DNA from: Stentor roeselii
Lineage: Eukaryota; Ciliophora; Heterotrichea; Heterotrichida; Stentoridae
Assembly (NCBI GenBank): GCA_006503475.1
Contig: RSEH01000210.1
Location: forward strand, 22,287 to 86,286
Direction of reading: 5' to 3'
Length of the DNA stretch: 64,000 bases
The position numbers were made by a program, and so were the translations under genes. A model generated the notes under the pieces. The model was not told where the DNA came from and made no database searches. It was given only the letters and a program-made list of their open reading frames with translations. Below, piece after piece: positions 9,713 through 18,300 of this stretch. Position 1 is the stretch's first letter, and each line of letters opens with the position of its first letter.

Positions 9713-10828
9713 ATGGAAAATTCTGAACAACTCGAAGACCTAATCCTCGGGTCTAACGATTCAGAAAAACTAGAATCAGCGAAACAAATAATAAAAACCC
9801 TCGAAAAAGACCTAAAACAAGCCCGTTCCAAATTAAAAACCCTTGAAATCCACCTAACCAAGTTAGAAAACCTAAAAAAAAGCTTATCTTTATCCCAAAA
9901 CAACACATCTTCCTCTTTCTGGTTACCTTCCGAGTTCAAACAAGAATGGGAAACCCTGACATCAGAAACATCATTAGACCTATTTCAAGACTTTCTGTCA
10001 TCTCCAAACGATTTCGCGATTCTCTGCCAACAGTTAAGTCGAACAATCCTCAATTCAGTAGAATCTTCTCTCTCATCTAAACTAGAAGTGATCCAGCAAC
10101 AACTCGGCTCATCATCAACCTCAACCGAAACAATAAAAAATCAACTTTTAAGCCTTTTTCAAGAAAATTCATCATCAGCTTTTCAATGTTCCTCTGAAAA
10201 AATAGGAAAAATGTTCATTAACCTCCTTCCAAAGACTTTATCTTTAAAGGTAAAAACTTTAGTTTCAAAAAGAGAATTTCAAGATTTTGTGAAAAATTTT
10301 CAGAAAATTTCAGTATTTTTGACTTTAAACGAATTTCCGTTAAAAGTTGAGTTCCCTGCAGTGCCTGAGGTGTTAATTGCAGAGAAACCTGAAGACTTTA
10401 TATTTATTGATGGGTTTCCAACGAGCCAGTCTAAAGTTATTGTTGTTTTTCCTGAAGTGCTTAGAGGAAAAAGCAGGTTTCTTGGGATTAGGCCGAGTGT
10501 TTTAGTTTTAAAAGATGAGGAAAAAGAAGATTCTTTTGAATCTTTGCAGAGAATCAATACAGAACCTTCTTCTGAAGACAATAGAAAAGCTTTAAAGACT
10601 AAAATTCGTTTCGCTTCTCCTAAGATGATGAGAAAACCTCTGATACCTGACTGCATTTTCTGCAGGATTCATGGAAAGTGCCAGTTTTGTTTGAAGTTTT
10701 CAGTGAAAAAAAAGATTAGAGAAGAGAAAGGTGAAGAAAGGTTTTCTCCTCGCCTTAGCCAAGCAGCTCAAAAAGTCAACATGAAGAAATTTATAAGTCA
10801 GAGGGATGAAAAATGCAAATTAATGTAG
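9713..10828 (+). CDS. coiled-coil protein with C-terminal Cys cluster
   Basis: 371 residues from the ATG at 9713 (an in-frame TTG lies just upstream but ATG is preferred). Residues ~1-65 form a coiled coil rich in Leu/Lys/Glu, followed by Ser-rich stretches. Near residue 312 sits CIFCRIHGKCQFC, a CxxC-x5-CxxC arrangement that could bind zinc. No family is recognised. It diverges from the giant coiled-coil gene across 238 bp, and its stop is only 10 bp from the stop of the convergent kinase-like gene. Confidence 0.7.
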   Translation: MENSEQLEDLILGSNDSEKLESAKQIIKTLEKDLKQARSKLKTLEIHLTKLENLKKSLSLSQNNTSSSFWLPSEFKQEWETLTSETSLDLFQDFLSSPNDFAILCQQLSRTILNSVESSLSSKLEVIQQQLGSSSTSTETIKNQLLSLFQENSSSAFQCSSEKIGKMFINLLPKTLSLKVKTLVSKREFQDFVKNFQKISVFLTLNEFPLKVEFPAVPEVLIAEKPEDFIFIDGFPTSQSKVIVVFPEVLRGKSRFLGIRPSVLVLKDEEKEDSFESLQRINTEPSSEDNRKALKTKIRFASPKMMRKPLIPDCIFCRIHGKCQFCLKFSVKKKIREEKGEERFSPRLSQAAQKVNMKKFISQRDEKCKLM

Positions 10829-10838
10829 ACCTGCTAAA

Positions 10839-13265
10839 TTAACTAACTACTTTTTTTTCTATTTTTACCACCAAAGAGCAGATTTGATTATAAGAAATCG
10901 GTTTAACCACTAAGTAAAAATTACTGAAATTCGATACCCCGACTGACCGACAGTAATTAAGATCAGCTGCGACTTGGCTAGTTCCACAAAGATTCAAACA
11001 AACCCCAAACATTTCTTCCAACTTTTTAATCCTCTCTAAAAATTCCAAGTCTTTTCCTCTCTGAACAGCAAAAATCACCGAAACGACTTTTTTCTTCCTT
11101 TTCAACAACTGAGCACAAACTTCCAATCCTTTATTCCTATCATCAAAAAAATGAATTTTTTCCTTTAAAACTTCAGAATTTCCAGAAATATTAAAATTTT
11201 CGCTGTTTTCATCAACCAAAACAATATTCGCAGAAATCAAATCCTGACTCATGCAAGAAGGTGAAGAAGAATAAGAAGGTGAACTTGAATAATGATGAGA
11301 GTTGAAAAACGAGTTGTTTTGGTTGTGGTTTAAAATGTTAGGAATGAATGCATAAGTCTTCATTTTAGAACTTGCGTCGCTTTCTTCTCCGATGTCCATT
11401 TCGCCTAATGAGCTATCAAAGGCTGAAGATTTTTTCTGTTCTGGAGCGATTTGAAGAGTTTGGCAAGTTTGAATCGTGTTGGTTTCAAGTCGTTGTCGAC
11501 GGCAGTAAAGACTGACTTGGTCTTTTTCGGTTTTTTCGTTTTGGTTGTAGTCTGAATGCAGTGCCTGCTCTGGCTTCCATCTGCAGGTTAAAGGTGTCTC
11601 TTGGATACGGTTTTGACTGATTTTTATCAGGTTTGGCTTTACTGTTGTTGAAGATGTGGAGAAAGGAATGCATATGTTTAGGATCACTTTTTTTGAGTCT
11701 ATTTCACTGTTCACTGGAACTAGGTAACCTCGAAGCGCTGGAAGGATTGAGTCTAGACCTGCCAAGGCACAACCGAATTTTTCGCATATTTGAAGCATCT
11801 GGTCTAACTCTTTTGTGGATATGGAACTTTTACGTGAGACGATCATGTTTTCTACGTCGAGGTTTGTCACTTTTTCGGAACGGAATGTGAACTTGTAGCT
11901 TAGGGTTATCTCTTCGGAACTTGCGGATGCTACTTGAACTAGTAAAAAAATTTCACTGTCTTTTAAGGCGTTGACAATTGCATAGTCAAGCAACGCATAA
12001 ACCACCACATTATGTAAAGACCTGTCACCATTGACAGAAACAGGTATAGCTTGTTCCTTGGTATAAGCAACTGCAACATTTTGCGAGCAGCATTTAGGAT
12101 AAAGAACTTCAATAGTATTCAAGATTTCCGAGTTAACATTAAAATTTTCATTCCTAACAAGAATCTCTCCCGAAAAGTGTCCTTGAATAGATTCAATAGC
12201 TTTAAAATGACAATTGATTCTATAAAAAGTAGTTAAAATATCATCATTCACTGTTTTTTGCTCAACAAAAGCCTGAAAAAGCGAAGTCATGAAGTACTTC
12301 ATATACTCTCCCATTTCCCTGAAACAAGCTAAAATCATATGTTTTCTCGCAATATGAGTCGTGACATCAACACACATAATCCTAGAGCAGTTCCCACTGA
12401 CCCAAGTGAACAAATCAGCAGTGACTAAAAAAAATATATCCTTTTTATTATTTTCATCCTCAATCTTCCCAACAGCGAAGTCTTCAAAAGTCTCTCCTCT
12501 GATCGACTTATCAATTAAATTCTGAGCCTGTTGTTCAAAATCAGGAAAAAAATCAGTAAATTTCCCATTTTTCAGTAATTCTTGCGGCCTTTTCAGTTTT
12601 TTCAGCAAGCTCTGAGCACATCTGTTATGATAAATAATTTTTCCTTCTTTATTCACTAACAACTCGACACCAGGGAAATTATCCCAAAGTGACTGATTAA
12701 GTGAGTTGGACTTTTTATAACTCGAGTAAAGATGCCACAAGTCACGAAAGTCTTTTTCCAAAACACTTTGAATCGTGATGAACGTGAAAAGACTTAAAAA
12801 AATGTTAAGTTTCCTTCCTGGCACCAGATAATTCAAGAAAAATCCGTCGGCTAAGAAGAAAAATGAAGACTTGACCCAGGTCTGAACTAAAAAAAAGTTC
12901 AGAAGAAGAGAAGGGAGAAGTGCACCGAGGCACTCTGATAGACTTGCCTTGTGGAAAAATGAACTTTGCCAGGATAGGCAAAGGACCTGAAGAAAAAAAC
13001 GCTTTATTAACAGGTTTTTCATAAAAGTTGAAAGGAATAACGAGAGAAGGGAGGAAAGGAGAAGATTTAGTTGTAGAGTACTTGACAGGTATAGTGCTGG
13101 AAGGAGGAGGACTGTGCAGATGAATAGAAATTTTGTTGAATCTCGGTGGAAACGTGTTATCTCGAATTTGTACTTTTTTTCTGTACTGGATTCGAGGAAG
13201 TGAAGTGCCCAACTTTGCATGAAGCTTCTGTCGCCTTTGAAGAGATTTGAACCTTTTGGTTCCAT
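10839..13265 (-). CDS. membrane PAS protein, degenerate hybrid histidine kinase
   Basis: 808 residues. About six hydrophobic segments lie between residues 45 and 170, then a PAS-like domain (about 195-310: VELLVNKEGKIIYHNRCAQ). Next comes a region where a dimerisation helix would be, but no H-E/D-x-x-R/T-P phospho-His box is seen. The ATPase-like part reads LHNVVVYALLDYAIVNAL where the N-box is expected, without the Asn, and no GxGxG box is seen. The last 120 residues look like a receiver (NIVLVDENSEN at the start, VVKPI near the end) but the phospho-acceptor strand reads VIFAVQRG without Asp. Ciliates have many hybrid kinases of this layout; this one seems catalytically dead and perhaps a sensor scaffold. 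Confidence 0.6.
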   Translation of the reverse strand: MEPKGSNLFKGDRSFMQSWALHFLESSTEKKYKFEITRFHRDSTKFLFICTVLLLPALYLSSTLQLNLLLSSLLSLFLSTFMKNLLIKRFFLQVLCLSWQSSFFHKASLSECLGALLPSLLLNFFLVQTWVKSSFFFLADGFFLNYLVPGRKLNIFLSLFTFITIQSVLEKDFRDLWHLYSSYKKSNSLNQSLWDNFPGVELLVNKEGKIIYHNRCAQSLLKKLKRPQELLKNGKFTDFFPDFEQQAQNLIDKSIRGETFEDFAVGKIEDENNKKDIFFLVTADLFTWVSGNCSRIMCVDVTTHIARKHMILACFREMGEYMKYFMTSLFQAFVEQKTVNDDILTTFYRINCHFKAIESIQGHFSGEILVRNENFNVNSEILNTIEVLYPKCCSQNVAVAYTKEQAIPVSVNGDRSLHNVVVYALLDYAIVNALKDSEIFLLVQVASASSEEITLSYKFTFRSEKVTNLDVENMIVSRKSSISTKELDQMLQICEKFGCALAGLDSILPALRGYLVPVNSEIDSKKVILNICIPFSTSSTTVKPNLIKISQNRIQETPLTCRWKPEQALHSDYNQNEKTEKDQVSLYCRRQRLETNTIQTCQTLQIAPEQKKSSAFDSSLGEMDIGEESDASSKMKTYAFIPNILNHNQNNSFFNSHHYSSSPSYSSSPSCMSQDLISANIVLVDENSENFNISGNSEVLKEKIHFFDDRNKGLEVCAQLLKRKKKVVSVIFAVQRGKDLEFLERIKKLEEMFGVCLNLCGTSQVAADLNYCRSVGVSNFSNFYLVVKPISYNQICSLVVKIEKKVVS

Positions 13266-13754
13266 TTTTTTATAAAGGAAAGAAGTGTTTTAGAAGGTGT
13301 AGAAAATTATCGTTTGGGAAAGATTTTGGATTAAGAGATTGAGGAAAGAAGGATTCATTTAGTTTACTTTAAGAGGTTAGGAAATTATTTTAGAAAATGA
13401 AGAAATTGGAATGTTTTAAGGAAGGTGTGATTATATTAAAAGGCTTTTATTTTAATTGAATTTATTATTTTGTTTATAGAATATATTTGATATTGTGATT
13501 GCCTATGAGGGATTGAAAGTTTTATGAAAAACAATAGCTTTTTAGAATATCTTTGATTAAAATATCAATTCTAATTACTGTAGAGTGAATAGATTAAAAT
13601 AAGAGATATCAAGCAAATCAATCCTTCAATTCATTAAATTTTTTAAAATTATCGATAACTTCCTCACAATTTTCATCAATTCAATATCCTTTCCAACCAC
13701 ATCATCACCTACAAACCCAAAAAATCCCCAGTCCTTAACTTTAAAAATTCTAAA
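13266..13754. other. divergent intergenic region
   Basis: 489 bp shared upstream region of the histidine-kinase-like gene (-) and the FAM227 gene (+). The left part is G/A-rich on the + strand (A/C-poor), the right part C/A-rich, so each coding strand has a G-poor leader. No ORF or RNA gene is seen. Confidence 0.5.
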
Positions 13755-14972
13755 ATGAGCGACTCCGATTTTTCCTCCTCAGAAAGCGAAGAAAAAATCT
13801 TCATCGACAACGTGAATCCTTCCCTAGAAGACTTATTCCCTCTAGACCTTCACTCATCTCTATTCATGCCTCCATTATCCTCTCTAAAACTATCAGCAAG
13901 AACCAAGATGCAAATCAAAAACATTCTAAAAACAGCGCCAGCCCAAGAACTTCGAAAAGTCCTTTTCTGGCAAGTTTTCTGTAAAAAGTTGAAAGATCCT
14001 TCAACATCCGAAGTTCAAGAAGTTTTAAAAACTCTACTTTCACAAGCCTATTCATCATTGATGTTATTAAAAATCAAGGAAAACTTTGATGAAGCGATGG
14101 ACGTTTTGCCTTTACTCTTCAGTCATTCGATCCACTACGAGCTTTGGGACATTTTCAAGCATTCGAAGCATTTATTTGACTTACGCTTTTGCGTGGACTG
14201 TTATAAAATCGTTTATTTCAATTTGTTCGGAATCAAGGTGAGTGATATTTTTGTGAGGTCTGCAACTCAAAGAGTCATGGGTGATTATTTCATGCATTAT
14301 AACACCCGAAAGTCAAAACCTAAACATTCTGATAAAAAACACGTCCTTTCCAAGGCTTTAGAAGAAAAAATGGAAAAATTCCCTGGAGGGAAGGAATTTG
14401 CAAGAGAACTTTTTTATAATGTTCCGCATATTAAAAATGTTATTAAGATTGATAAGAATGATATCAGGCAGCCTACTCTTGAACCAAGTGATCAAGTCCT
14501 TCAAGATAGAGTTGAGAAACATATGAGCGAGCCTCCTTTGAAAAAGTCGTTTTTAGATAAAGAAACTGATAAAACATTCAATTGTGTCAAACTCAGTCCT
14601 ATGATCTGTGGATATATCGACTCTTCAACTGTAATCTTTATTTAGAAACAAGTACCTTTTAAAGTAAGACATATGACTCCTCATAAGTCACAGATTATTG
14701 AAGAAAGTGCTCCTTATTATGTGAAACTCTTGAAACAACACTGTGATGAAAAAAGGTCTCAATCTGCTAATAAAATTCGAAGAGAAATTGAAAGAAGTAA
14801 GAGAAAAAAGATAAAAATCACTGGAATCGATCATGAAAGTCAAAGTGAAATCCTTACTGGAGACCCTCGAAATGCGAAGTGTTTTGAAGAGGTGTTTAAA
14901 TTGCAGAGTAAGCTTAACGATGCTTTTCCTATCAAACTTTTATTCACTAACAAGTCGAAATACGGGCTGTAA
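13755..14972 (+). CDS. FAM227-family protein (two exons)
   Basis: Joined 13755-14630 and 14646-14972, 400 residues. Without removing the 15-nt intron the frame stops at TAG 14643-14645; with removal it continues in phase 0 into ...IDSST-KQVPFKVRH. The block LRKVLFWQVFCKKLK ... LFSHSIHYELWDIF ... HLFDLRFCVDCYKIVYF (about residues 70-160) resembles the FAM227 domain, and KLSPMICGYID later resembles the family's 'LSPL' segment. FAM227 proteins are found mainly in ciliated organisms; function is poorly known. The tail is basic. The N-terminus is Ser/Glu-rich. Confidence 0.65.
14631..14645 (+). other. 15-nt intron, FAM227 gene
   Basis: GTAATCTTTATTTAG, phase 0, A at position 10. It ends in an in-frame TAG that would truncate the protein. 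Confidence 0.9.
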
Positions 14973-15035
14973 TGATTAAGATAATAAAAGTCACCTTCAT
15001 AGGCTTTAAAAGTCTCAAAGAATAAACTAGACTCA

Positions 15036-15557
15036 TTATTTAAACTTGAATGAATAGTAAAAGTCCTTCCAAATCAAGTACCAAACCATCAAACTATTAC
15101 ACAAGCAAAGAACAACCCCTGGGAACTTCGCAAGTTCTGCCTCGATCAGTCTATCTAAGCTACTCCCTGCATAAAAAAGCGAAAGAGACACAAGATGCAA
15201 AAAACTCACTAATTTCATCTGATCCTCATTTAAAATCTTCAGCTTTCCAGCAATTCCAAAAGCAAAAACAAATAAAACTGTTAAAACATTCAAAATCTTC
15301 ACAATTTCCTGACTAAATTTTTTCAATAACCCAACAACTTCTGAGTCACTAACTAAAAAATAAGCGAATTCTAAAAAGTTATTCAAAATCATCTGAAAAA
15401 AAAGTGGAAAAACAGTAAAAACAATGAGTTGACCTTGAGAAACTTTCACATTTTCAACGAATTCCTTGAAGAGCACCTGTGAAAACCAGAGATTATCAAT
15501 CATCAAAAAGCTAGCTGAAAAGCAAATCGGGACAAAAACCGCTAAAAATATCCTCAT
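15036..15557 (-). CDS. small multi-pass membrane protein, unknown
   Basis: 173 residues with about five hydrophobic segments (residues ~3-20, 42-65, 85-108, 118-133, 147-165). The first segment could be a signal anchor. There is no recognised family. It starts 9 bp after the stop of the CK1-like kinase gene on the same strand. A + strand frame of 88 codons overlaps it but has poorer codon use and no conserved look. Confidence 0.55.
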   Translation of the reverse strand: MRIFLAVFVPICFSASFLMIDNLWFSQVLFKEFVENVKVSQGQLIVFTVFPLFFQMILNNFLEFAYFLVSDSEVVGLLKKFSQEIVKILNVLTVLFVFAFGIAGKLKILNEDQMKLVSFLHLVSLSLFYAGSSLDRLIEAELAKFPGVVLCLCNSLMVWYLIWKDFYYSFKFK

Positions 15558-15566
15558 TTTAATTAA

Positions 15567-16658
15567 TTAAAAAACAAAGCAGTTCATTTTTTGCTGGACT
15601 ATTGGATTCTCAGCAGCGATTAACATCTTCTTAGCAACGATTTCACGATTTTTTATCTCAGGCATTTGTTCACAGACCTCTGTTTGTGAGTTGTCTTCGA
15701 TGCTGATGCAGATGTCTTCGAGACTACGGCAGAGGTTACTTCTCTTCAAAGTCATTTTTCTTTTTTTCTTTCTGGGCTTTGTATGGTTTTTACTTAGGTT
15801 TTGAGAAGAACTTTCGAAGGACACTCGGCTTATTGAATTGTTTTTTTCGTCTTTTTGGGCTCGATTTAGGAGGTCGAAGAGGTAGATGTAGTCTGGAGTC
15901 TTCTCGAATTGGAGATTTTTCACGTATACGAAAAACTGGACTAGGTTGGGGTTTTGGAAGAGAGTTGAAGGGACTATTGAGGCTTTTAGCTTTTTTATTT
16001 CTTTTTCGTCGAATTTTTTGGTTGGTGAAATCCAAGGAAGACGGCCTTTGATTAGATAGGATAAAATGTAGCAGAAGGACTCGAGGTCGTCTCTTCTACT
16101 TTGTTGGATACCTATGTGGGTGTTAAGCGAAGCATAATTAATCGTCCCCACAAAAGGTCTGTTATCTGTATACGGTATATGTATCATCATTTTGCTATTC
16201 AAGTATCTTTTGCACAAGCCAAAGTCTATAAGGCTAATATTTAAATCATTATCCACCATGAACTGTTGAGGTTTCAAGTCTCTATGAAGAAAAAACTTAT
16301 CATGTAAACATTTAACCCTTTGCAAGCACTGAATGCCAATATCAACAACAGTATCAACACTGATCATTTTTCTCATCAAAATCATTTTTTTCTGCAAGCT
16401 ATGTCCAAGTAAACTCATCGCCATGAACTTCTTATCAAAAGACTTTCCATGATCAATCAGCAAAGGAAATCCTTTTTCTCCAGCCAAACATTGCAAAACT
16501 TCAACTTCTATATCAAGTTGAGAAACTTTGCAATGTTTTTCTATTTTCAGAGCAACTTTAGTGTCATTAGTCTTGTCTACCGCGCGATAAACCCATCCGA
16601 AGTTTCCTTCTCCGAGAAGAACTTCGAGTTCGTAGCGATCTGAGCGAAAGTCATCCAT
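15567..16658 (-). CDS. casein kinase 1-family protein kinase, unusual catalytic loop
   Basis: 363 residues from the ATG at 16658; the frame extends upstream only through non-ATG codons. Gly loop GEGNFG at residues 16-21, ATP Lys in VALKIE at 38, HRDLKPQQF near 124, DFG in LIDFGLCKRY near 143, and SRRDDLESF, the CK1 hallmark in place of APE. In ordinary CK1 the loop reads KPDNF; here the metal-binding Asn is Gln (KPQQ). The C-terminal 100 residues are basic/Ser-rich and unassigned. It likely acts as a Ser/Thr kinase or weak kinase in the cytosol. The upstream region is G-rich on the + strand. Confidence 0.85.
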   Translation of the reverse strand: MDDFRSDRYELEVLLGEGNFGWVYRAVDKTNDTKVALKIEKHCKVSQLDIEVEVLQCLAGEKGFPLLIDHGKSFDKKFMAMSLLGHSLQKKMILMRKMISVDTVVDIGIQCLQRVKCLHDKFFLHRDLKPQQFMVDNDLNISLIDFGLCKRYLNSKMMIHIPYTDNRPFVGTINYASLNTHIGIQQSRRDDLESFCYILSYLIKGRLPWISPTKKFDEKEIKKLKASIVPSTLFQNPNLVQFFVYVKNLQFEKTPDYIYLFDLLNRAQKDEKNNSISRVSFESSSQNLSKNHTKPRKKKRKMTLKRSNLCRSLEDICISIEDNSQTEVCEQMPEIKNREIVAKKMLIAAENPIVQQKMNCFVF

Positions 16659-16853
16659 GATTTTAAATATAAATGACAGTGATTGGAGGATTTTTGATTT
16701 TTTTGAAAGATGACTAGAAATCAATTTAATTATTTCTTATGAAAGCATTTTTATTTTAGAAAATAATGATTTTGGATATCAAAGTTGAAGGATTTAGATT
16801 GATTTGAGGAAGAGACGGTTTGGTTTGGAAGGAATTTAGGGTTCATCTAGCTA

Positions 16854-17390
16854 TTAGATATTAAGCATATCGTTCTTGCATTCGAACCACCAAAGCATCA
16901 CTATTGGGCAAGCGAGTAGAACTAGGATTACTTTAAGGATCATCTGGAAGAGATTCAAATGAACGTAAGGCTCTTCAACTAGCCTCTTCATGCAATTTAG
17001 GATCACAGCCAAGTAGAGATAGTTGAGGTCAGTGTGGTAAGGAAACATGATTAGCAGGCAGTGGCACGCGAAACAAATCATATAAAACCAAGGAAACTGT
17101 GGAATTGTAAAAGTTGGGTAAAATCCTGCAACAGTGACAACATGATGCAGGAAGAACGCAAGATTGCACCACCCAAACTTATCAGGCTGAGATAAGAGAA
17201 GGTACATGTCGATTATATAATAAATCACTGCTGGAGCTAAGAGTATTCTGCATATATAGTCAATGGTATACGTGTTAATCACTCCTCTTTTGTTATCTTC
17301 TTGAGTGAAAAAACGGTAAATTGTGCAGAAAGTTAGTGGAAACACAATGAACCAGTTCCAGGAATACCAAAACTGCGAGTTCCAATGCAT
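16854..17390 (-). CDS. multi-pass membrane protein, TLC-like
   Basis: 178 residues with about five or six membrane segments. The central FFLHHVVTVAGFYPTF, with paired His at the start of a helix, and the later aromatic segments recall TLC-domain proteins (ceramide-synthase/TRAM relatives). The match is by pattern only and other small membrane families are possible. It diverges from the armadillo-like gene with 33 bp between start codons. Confidence 0.45.
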   Translation of the reverse strand: MHWNSQFWYSWNWFIVFPLTFCTIYRFFTQEDNKRGVINTYTIDYICRILLAPAVIYYIIDMYLLLSQPDKFGWCNLAFFLHHVVTVAGFYPTFTIPQFPWFYMICFACHCLLIMFPYHTDLNYLYLAVILNCMKRLVEEPYVHLNLFQMILKVILVLLACPIVMLWWFECKNDMLNI

Positions 17391-17423
17391 TTATAACCAA
17401 TTAAGTTATTTAGTAGCTTATTA

Positions 17424-18293
17424 ATGGGCTGTTGTGAAACTAGAGATGATAGAGGTAGGATTAAAAAAGTAGCCCCTGATTATGTGGAAACTCCTAAATC
17501 AAAAACTCAGAAAAACCCTGAAGCTATTGATTTGACTGATAGTGAAAGTTCTGCTTCGGTTGAGACAAAGCATACCGACCCTAAGCACATTCTAAAATTC
17601 CTCGAATTCTGCAAACAAAACAAAAACTTCCAACAGTTAATCGACCTAATAACCGACACCACAGAAGTCGAATCAGCTCCAACACGAATCGGTTGGGCCG
17701 ACAAGCCAAAGACCGTAGGATCATTATCGCTAGTCTACCTATGCCAGCTGATGAGTAACCACTCAGAAGAAATAGTCCCACTACTAGAGAAAAGTCTTTT
17801 AACAATAGTGACCCACATCAAAAGTGGTTCTGACGACTTAAGAGACAACAGTTTGATGCTTTTATTTTACTCTCTCGACTACGCAAGTGAAAACGCGGTG
17901 TCAACTTTAATCCAAGTAGGAATTTTCCAGCTTCTAATGAGATCCATTCTCTGTCAAAAGGCCGAGTTACGTCATGTGACTGCTTCAATTTGCTTCAAGC
18001 TCTACGAGGGCAGGCCTTACGCGAAAAAAGCTTTTATTGATCTGAAGGGAGGAAAGCAGTTGATTCAGCAGATCCTTTGGAGCTCTGAAAATGACGAGAT
18101 GCTCAGGTCTTTACTTGACTATTTAATCGAACTGGTTCTCGACGAGGAAGGCTGCCCAAATCGAGAGTTTGTCGAGATTTTAAACCAGGAAAACGCTTTG
18201 GATATCATAAGAGACATAAATAACACTGACAAGTCGATTGGGACTTTAGAAGCTATGGATGAGCTTATGTCTATGTTATCGAATGAAGATTAG
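17424..18293 (+). CDS. N-terminally acylated armadillo/HEAT-like protein
   Basis: 289 residues beginning MGCCETRDDRGRIKK: Gly2 for myristoylation, Cys3-Cys4 for palmitoylation and nearby basic residues, so membrane attachment is inferred. Residues ~50-280 are amphipathic helices (LSLVYLCQLMSNHSEEIVPLL, LMRSILCQKAELRHVTASI) typical of armadillo or HEAT repeats, which bind partner proteins. An acidic Ser-rich linker stands before them. The stop is only 7 bp from the ATG of the next gene on the same strand. Confidence 0.7.
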   Translation: MGCCETRDDRGRIKKVAPDYVETPKSKTQKNPEAIDLTDSESSASVETKHTDPKHILKFLEFCKQNKNFQQLIDLITDTTEVESAPTRIGWADKPKTVGSLSLVYLCQLMSNHSEEIVPLLEKSLLTIVTHIKSGSDDLRDNSLMLLFYSLDYASENAVSTLIQVGIFQLLMRSILCQKAELRHVTASICFKLYEGRPYAKKAFIDLKGGKQLIQQILWSSENDEMLRSLLDYLIELVLDEEGCPNREFVEILNQENALDIIRDINNTDKSIGTLEAMDELMSMLSNED

Positions 18294-18300
18294 ATAATAA

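Noticed and set aside
13981-13995. GTAAAAAGTTGAAAG, a 15-nt GT...AG string inside the FAM227 gene
   Set aside because: Position 10 is T, it ends AAG, and no stop codon forces its removal.
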